From Mucilaginibacter xinganensis (GTDB taxonomy: Bacteria; Bacteroidota; Bacteroidia; Sphingobacteriales; Sphingobacteriaceae), in the NCBI GenBank assembly GCA_026225055.1, contig JAMFSA010000119.1, positions 1 to 64,000 on the forward strand: DNA of 64,000 nt, in the 5' to 3' direction. Of the stretch, positions 59,697-64,000 are shown one piece after another. Under the pieces are notes generated by a model, which saw nothing but the letters and a program-made list of their open reading frames with translations, ran no database searches and was not told the origin of the DNA. The translations under genes were made by a program, and so were the position numbers. Within the stretch, counting starts at the first letter, position 1; each line of letters begins with the position of its first letter.

Positions 59697-60671
59697 ATGT
59701 CCATACCTACCCGAAAAGTTAACCCCGAAGACGACCTTGGTTTTGGTTACCAGCCGGTAATGAAAAATCAGCCGCTGATCAATAAGGACGGTTCGCCAAA
59801 CGTGAAACGCAGGGGATTGCCCTTCCTGAATACAGCGAATAATTACCATAAGCTCATCACTATGAGCTGGGTGAAATTCTGGGGGCTGGTATTGAGTGTT
59901 TATCTTATTGCCAATGTTATTTTCGCGCTTATTTATGTAGCAATAGGGCCCGATAGCTTGTACGGCCATCATATTGATGGCGAACTTAACCGCTTTTGGG
60001 AAGCTTTCTTTTTTTCAGCGCAAACCATATCAACTGTTGGGTATGGCCATATTAATCCACGTGGAATGGCTGCAAATAGTGTGGCTGCACTTGAATCAAT
60101 GATGGGCTTATTGGCATTTGCTTTGGCAACGGGCTTGCTTTACGGGCGTTTCTCAAGGCCATCAGCAAGGATCATCTATAGTAAAAATATTATTGTAGCC
60201 CCTTACCTGGAGAATGGGGTCGGCCTGATGTTCAGGTTAGCTAATCTGCGCATGAATATTTTGGTCGACCTGAATATGGAGGTTATTTTTTCCTATAACG
60301 AAGATGTGAACGGAAAACCGGTCCGCAGGTTTTTCCCGCTAAAGCTGGAAAGAAGATCTGTAAGCATATTAACCCTCAATTGGACCGTAGTACATCCGCT
60401 TGACGATCATAGTCCGTTAAAAGATATGACGCTGGATGATCTTAATAGATCGGAGGCCACCTTTGCTATTTTGCTTAAATCATTTGATGATGCGTTTTCA
60501 CAAACAGTACATTCGCGTACAGCTTATCAAAATGAAGATATTATATGGGGTGCAAAATTCCGCACAGTGCTTGACCGTGCAGATAACGGCCGCATAGTAT
60601 TGGATTTAAGCAAGATAAGTGATTACGATTTGGTTGAATTGCCGAAATTAGCCGTCAAAGCCGAAGCATAA
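59697..60671 (+). CDS. inward-rectifier-type (KirBac) potassium channel
   Basis: A 324-residue two-helix potassium channel that would form a tetramer in the inner membrane. The N-terminal slide-helix region (about 40-56) precedes helix 1 (58-83), the pore loop and filter TVGYG (113-117), helix 2 (125-150), and a C-terminal immunoglobulin-like cytosolic domain (about 155-320) with FRLANLRMNILVDLNMEV typical of Kir channels. The gene starts right behind the word-repeat hairpin and is convergent with the SDR gene (six bases apart). Confidence 0.92.
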   Translation: MSIPTRKVNPEDDLGFGYQPVMKNQPLINKDGSPNVKRRGLPFLNTANNYHKLITMSWVKFWGLVLSVYLIANVIFALIYVAIGPDSLYGHHIDGELNRFWEAFFFSAQTISTVGYGHINPRGMAANSVAALESMMGLLAFALATGLLYGRFSRPSARIIYSKNIIVAPYLENGVGLMFRLANLRMNILVDLNMEVIFSYNEDVNGKPVRRFFPLKLERRSVSILTLNWTVVHPLDDHSPLKDMTLDDLNRSEATFAILLKSFDDAFSQTVHSRTAYQNEDIIWGAKFRTVLDRADNGRIVLDLSKISDYDLVELPKLAVKAEA

Positions 60672-60677
60672 TAAAAT

Positions 60678-61493
60678 CTACTTCAGCAATGAATCTTTCT
60701 CTTTAGAGAACACATTATAAACCATCTTATCTAAAAAGCCGGGGATAAATTTACTTAGGGCTACAGTTAGCTTGCCCTGCCCTGTCATGATCAGTGTACG
60801 AGAACGGTTTTCCACTCCGTCAGCAATAATTTTGGCCACATCATCGGCTGTCATCATTTTTTCTTCGTGTAGGGTACTTTCACCCTGCTGTTTGCCATTT
60901 TTATCCAATGCTGTATTACGGATGTTAGATGCTGTAAAGCCCGGGCAAGCTGTTAATATGTTCACGCCAGTTTTTAAGGTTTCCACACGTAATGCGTCCA
61001 AAAAGCCGTTCATCGCAAATTTTGATGCTGAATAACCGGTACGGCCCGGCAAACCTTTGTAACCGGCTATAGACGACACTCCAACAATTGTACCCTGCGT
61101 TTTTATAATTGATGGCAAAGCGAATTTAGTACAATATACTGTACCCCAAAAATTTACATCCATTAACTCCTTTAAAACTTTAACATCAACATCTTTAAAC
61201 AATGCCCGCATGGATATGCCCGCGTTGTTTACCAGCACATCAATCTTTTTAAAAGTTAAGAGCGTTTGCTTTATCAATTGTTCGCATTCATCTTCTACCG
61301 AAACATCACAATGTATAGCTACTGCTCTTACGCCATATTTCTGCTCAAGGTCTTGTGTTATTTCACATAAAGCCACATACTGGCGTGCGCCTAAAACAAG
61401 ATTGGCACCGCGTTTGGCAAATTCGTAAGCTAATGATTTTCCGATACCCGATGATGCACCGGTGATGATTACAACTTTATCTTTCAACTTCAT
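60678..61493 (-). CDS. short-chain dehydrogenase/reductase
   Basis: A classical SDR of 271 residues. The nucleotide site is TGASSGIGK (11-19), the NNAG motif is at 89-92, and the catalytic residues are Ser140/141, Y154 and K158 (YSASKFA). The C-terminal part (about 220-271, with KMVYNVFSKEKDSLLK) is longer and may contact the membrane. The substrate is not known. Its start overlaps the end of the glycosyltransferase gene by 17 bases, so the two are coupled in an operon led by recR. Confidence 0.9.
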   Translation of the reverse strand: MKLKDKVVIITGASSGIGKSLAYEFAKRGANLVLGARQYVALCEITQDLEQKYGVRAVAIHCDVSVEDECEQLIKQTLLTFKKIDVLVNNAGISMRALFKDVDVKVLKELMDVNFWGTVYCTKFALPSIIKTQGTIVGVSSIAGYKGLPGRTGYSASKFAMNGFLDALRVETLKTGVNILTACPGFTASNIRNTALDKNGKQQGESTLHEEKMMTADDVAKIIADGVENRSRTLIMTGQGKLTVALSKFIPGFLDKMVYNVFSKEKDSLLK

Positions 61494-62316
61494 ATAACAG
61501 GGGCAACTGTGGTTGCGGCATGCCTGCTACTTTAATTTCAGGCATCTTGAATAAATATTTTAAAGCGAATATAAGCATAGCGCCATAAAAGTATTTAATA
61601 AAATGCCAGTTAAATTTAGGCAGGTTGCTATCACCTGCGTTTATGATATATGTTTTAGGGAAATAGTAATTCTTATAACCTGCAAGCCTCAGGCGGTATG
61701 AAAGGTCGATATTATGACCATACATAAAGAATTTTTCGTCAAACAAACCTATTTCATTTAACGCTGATTTGCGGAGCAACATAAACGCGTCATTTAAAAA
61801 GTCAACTTCCGAGGTTTGAAATTCTTCAACCCAATCCTTGCGGTTACGATCGAGCAGTCTTGATTTTGGGAATGCACTTGCCAGGCCTATAAGCTTAAAA
61901 AACGAGATCCATGATGGTGTAAGTCCGCGGTTCGACTCCGGTAAAAACCTGCCTTGCGGAGTTACCATGCGTACGCCCAAGCCTCCTGAATCTGTATGGA
62001 TATCCATAAATTCAAGCGCCCGTTCTAAAGTCTTTTTGGAGCTTATTATATCCGGATTGACCAGTAAAATATACTCACCTTTTGCCATGCCGATAGCCTT
62101 ATTATAAGCTTTTGCGAAGCCCTCATTTGTAGCATTGACAATAACATTAAATTGCGGAAATTCATCTTCAAGCATCTCCACTGATCTGTCAGCAGAGGCA
62201 TTATCAACTATAAAAACCTCGTAATCAATATGCTTACCAGCATCAATTAAAGAGCCAAGCGTATGCCTGAGCATTTCACAAAAATTATAATTGACAATGA
62301 CTACAGACAGCTTCAT
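61477..62316 (-). CDS. family 2 glycosyltransferase (rhamnosyltransferase-like)
   Basis: A GT-A glycosyltransferase of 279 residues. The N terminus reads VVIVNYNFCEMLRHTLGSL, then VFIVDNASADRSVEMLED, the donor site LLVNPDIISSKKTLERALEF (in place of a DxD), and the acceptor side DFLNDAFMLLRKSALNEIGLFDEKFFMYG. The GxFDExFFMYxEDxD-like motif reads GHNIDLSYR here. A hydrophobic patch near the end suggests membrane association. It probably adds a sugar to a cell-surface glycan; the substrate is unknown. Three bases separate it from recR upstream. Confidence 0.87.
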   Translation of the reverse strand: MKLSVVIVNYNFCEMLRHTLGSLIDAGKHIDYEVFIVDNASADRSVEMLEDEFPQFNVIVNATNEGFAKAYNKAIGMAKGEYILLVNPDIISSKKTLERALEFMDIHTDSGGLGVRMVTPQGRFLPESNRGLTPSWISFFKLIGLASAFPKSRLLDRNRKDWVEEFQTSEVDFLNDAFMLLRKSALNEIGLFDEKFFMYGHNIDLSYRLRLAGYKNYYFPKTYIINAGDSNLPKFNWHFIKYFYGAMLIFALKYLFKMPEIKVAGMPQPQLPLLYEVER

Positions 62317-62319
62317 ATT

Positions 62320-62937
62320 TTATCGCGATAATGAATTCTCGTATGGAACACGTGTGGCTATTGACCGACCTAAAGTTAGTTCATCCACGTATTCTAATTC
62401 ACCACCAAAAGCTATGCCACGAGCTATAGTTGAGATAGTTATATTGTAAGATTTTAATCTTTTGTTTAAATAAAATATAGTAGTATCCCCTTCCATGGTA
62501 GCGCTCAGGGCAAAAATCACTTCACGTACCTCATTTTCCTTCAGGCGTTCAACCAGTGTATCCACTTCCAGGTCAGATGGGCCTACCCCATCCATTGGCG
62601 ATATTAAGCCACCCAAAACATGGTATAAGCCATTGTACTGATTAGTATTCTCTACGGCCATTACATCACGTGTATCCTCAACTACACATATCAATCCCCG
62701 GTCGCGTTTTGGGGCAATACATATCTCACACACAGCATTATCTGATATATTATGGCATGTTTGGCAAAATTGTATGTTATTACGCATGCTGCTTATGGCC
62801 CCGCTAAACCTGTCAACCTCGGCCCTATCCTGTTTTAATAAATGCAAAACCAATCGTAAAGCAGTTTTTTGCCCCACACCCGGCAGCTTTGAAAATTCTG
62901 CAACTGCATCCTCCAATAACTTTGATGAAAAGTTCAT
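62320..62937 (-). CDS. recR: recombination mediator RecR
   Basis: A 205-residue repair protein acting with RecO and RecF in loading RecA on gaps. It has the helix-hairpin-helix start (LPGVGQKTALRLVLHLL), the zinc cysteines C58, C61, C70, C73, and the Toprim domain from about 80 (LICVVEDTRDVMAVENT and ALSATMEGDTTIFYL). It is the first gene of a three-gene run with the glycosyltransferase and SDR, an arrangement with no obvious functional logic. Confidence 0.97.
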   Translation of the reverse strand: MNFSSKLLEDAVAEFSKLPGVGQKTALRLVLHLLKQDRAEVDRFSGAISSMRNNIQFCQTCHNISDNAVCEICIAPKRDRGLICVVEDTRDVMAVENTNQYNGLYHVLGGLISPMDGVGPSDLEVDTLVERLKENEVREVIFALSATMEGDTTIFYLNKRLKSYNITISTIARGIAFGGELEYVDELTLGRSIATRVPYENSLSR

Positions 62938-62949
62938 GACACAAATGTA

Positions 62950-63095
62950 ATTAGCGATTGAGTGATTGAGTGAACGAGTGATTAATTATTTTTGAATATA
63001 CTACAAATGGGTGATTAAATTACAGATAACCCATCGCCAGTCTTCGGGCTTTTATTAATTTCGCCGCTATATATCGCTAATTCACTCAATTATTA
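62950..63095. repeat. word-repeat in the divergent recR gap
   Basis: Words TAGCGATTGAGTGATTGAGT at the left face ATCGCTAATTCACTCAATTA at the right end, separated by about 90 bases that include a promoter-like TAATTTCG at 63056-63063. Confidence 0.6.
63056..63063 (+). promoter_or_regulatory. -7-like box for the LOG-family gene
   Basis: TAATTTCG differs from TAnnTTTG at one position and lies 37 bases before the ATG. Confidence 0.4.
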
Positions 63096-63100
63096 ACGAA

Positions 63101-63685
63101 ATGAAAAACATTTGCATTTTCTGCGGCGCTAATTTTAGCGGGGATCCTATATTGGAACAGGCTATTGGCCAGTTAGCTGAGATAATGGTTAATAATGATA
63201 TAGCGTTGATATTTGGCGGCGGCAAGGTTGGCGTAATGGGCATGATAGCTGATGCGATATTAAACAAAGGTGGCAGAGCAATTGGCGTAATACCACAGTT
63301 CTTAATGACAAAGGAGATCGCGCACCCCGGCTTAACAGAATTGCATGTGGTTGAAACTATGCACCAGCGCAAACAATTAATGAGCGATCTGTGCGATGGC
63401 TTTATTACTATGCCCGGTGGTTTAGGTACCATGGAAGAGTTTTTCGAGGTATTAACCTGGCTGCAATTAGGTTTGCACAGCCGCCCGGTTGGTATTTTAA
63501 ATGTGAATGGCTTTTACGATCTGCTGTTAAAACAATTGGATATAATGGTTGAACAACGCTTTTTAAAACCTATAAATCGCCAACTGGTATTATCCTCCGG
63601 CGATCCTATTGAGTTAATTAGTTTGATGAATAATTTTAAAGCTTATAATGATGAAGCTTGGTTCAGGGACAGGAATCTTATCTAA
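63101..63685 (+). CDS. LOG-family nucleoside 5'-monophosphate phosphoribohydrolase
   Basis: A 194-residue Rossmann-fold protein of the TIGR00730/LOG group. The substrate and catalytic motif PGGLGTMEE is at 105-113, with R90 and K91 just before it, and IFGGGKVGVMG lies near 37-47. The family removes the base from nucleotides, including cytokinin nucleotides in some organisms. In bacteria without cytokinin roles the physiological substrate is often unclear. It is a single gene, divergent from recR. Confidence 0.92.
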   Translation: MKNICIFCGANFSGDPILEQAIGQLAEIMVNNDIALIFGGGKVGVMGMIADAILNKGGRAIGVIPQFLMTKEIAHPGLTELHVVETMHQRKQLMSDLCDGFITMPGGLGTMEEFFEVLTWLQLGLHSRPVGILNVNGFYDLLLKQLDIMVEQRFLKPINRQLVLSSGDPIELISLMNNFKAYNDEAWFRDRNLI

Positions 63686-63867
63686 CTGATAAATAACGTT
63701 CTCCAACTCACTTTTTTAACCATTCTTAATTTATTTTCCCTACAAGATAATATTAATTATTGTTCAATAATTAATCAACTTTTTTATCTTTATAGTGTTA
63801 ATAAAATAAATTGAATAATTCTGCTAAATGCATTTTACACGCCCATCAAGTTTAAACCCAAAATGTA

Positions 63868-64000
63868 ATGCAGACCATTAAAGTGCCTTTGTTACGTTTA
63901 TGGTATAAGTATAAATTATTTGTTGAAACCAATACCCGCGGAACTGCCGAAAATGCAAAGGAAGACATTACTTACTGGCGGGAAAAGCTCTTCACCAACT
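63868..64000 (+). CDS. 5' part of a gene cut by the window end
   Basis: An ATG at 63868 opens a frame of 44 codons that runs off the window: MQTIKVPLLRLWYKYKLFVE, then NTRGTAENAKEDITYWREKL. It is polar and basic with no signal peptide in the visible part. I have a weak impression of the N terminus of membrane sensor kinases in this phylum, but the sequence is too short to name it. Confidence 0.5.
   Translation, partial: MQTIKVPLLRLWYKYKLFVETNTRGTAENAKEDITYWREKLFTN

Noticed and set aside
61925..61945. tRNA T-arm-like sequence CGGTTCGACTCCGG
   Set aside because: It lies inside the glycosyltransferase coding sequence on the minus strand, and no acceptor or anticodon arms can be found at the right distances.

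Overview
The window reads as chromosomal DNA of a Bacteroidota bacterium of the Sphingobacteriaceae type (Mucilaginibacter/Pedobacter-like). The grounds are the TAnnTTTG type of -7 promoter box, the near absence of Shine-Dalgarno sequences, many Sec and lipoprotein signals ending in AQ or SC, moderate AT richness, and families typical of the group (paired DUF3857 proteins, a plug-domain protein without a barrel, DUF2339/DUF3999, Tat-exported Gfo/Idh and sugar isomerase proteins). The genus is an inference. No rRNA, tRNA, CRISPR array, insertion sequence or prophage was seen.

Layout. 1-4.0 kb: polyprenol-phosphate glycosyltransferase, ruvB, a secreted Gfo/Idh oxidoreductase and a polysaccharide deacetylase. 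4.1-6.6 kb: a SpoIIAA-like protein, queG, and a DnaQ-type exonuclease convergent with queG. 6.7-10.8 kb: two secreted DUF3857/transglutaminase-like proteins and an unlisted 42-residue membrane protein. 10.8-17.8 kb (minus strand): NlpC/P60 lipoprotein, DUF3999 and DUF2339 membrane proteins, mutS. 18-25 kb: small lipoproteins, an ABC exporter behind a 23-bp palindrome, a Pro/Thr-rich secreted protein, a TPR protein and several small proteins. 25.4-28.2 kb: a 913-residue secreted plug-domain protein. 28.2-33.3 kb (minus strand): a four-gene cluster for periplasmic sugar chemistry. 33.4-39.5 kb: acyl desaturase, acyl-CoA thioesterase, SlyD-like isomerase, DUF255 thioredoxin-like protein and a ParE-type toxin/antitoxin pair. 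39.6-50.1 kb: M1 peptidase, PhzF-like protein, NAD(P)-binding protein, SMC, S41 protease, a degenerate HAD protein, a small pre-ATP-grasp-like protein and lolD. 50.4-55.6 kb: sucC, a glutamate-synthase-like protein, YceI, a lipoprotein and a Sua5/YrdC protein. 55.6-59.6 kb: trpD-trpF-trpB-trpA with a complete trp attenuator. 59.7-64 kb: a Kir-type channel, SDR/glycosyltransferase/recR, a LOG-family protein and the start of one more gene.

The strongest regulatory find is the trp leader: promoter, a 13-codon leader peptide with three consecutive Trp codons, an antiterminator arm and a U-tailed terminator, lying in front of a trp operon that lacks trpE, trpG and trpC here. A second theme is that many intergenic gaps are filled with long hairpins. 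Some are built from short repeated words, others are copies of dispersed palindromic repeats. They occur in convergent, divergent and intra-operon gaps alike, so they are not simply terminators.
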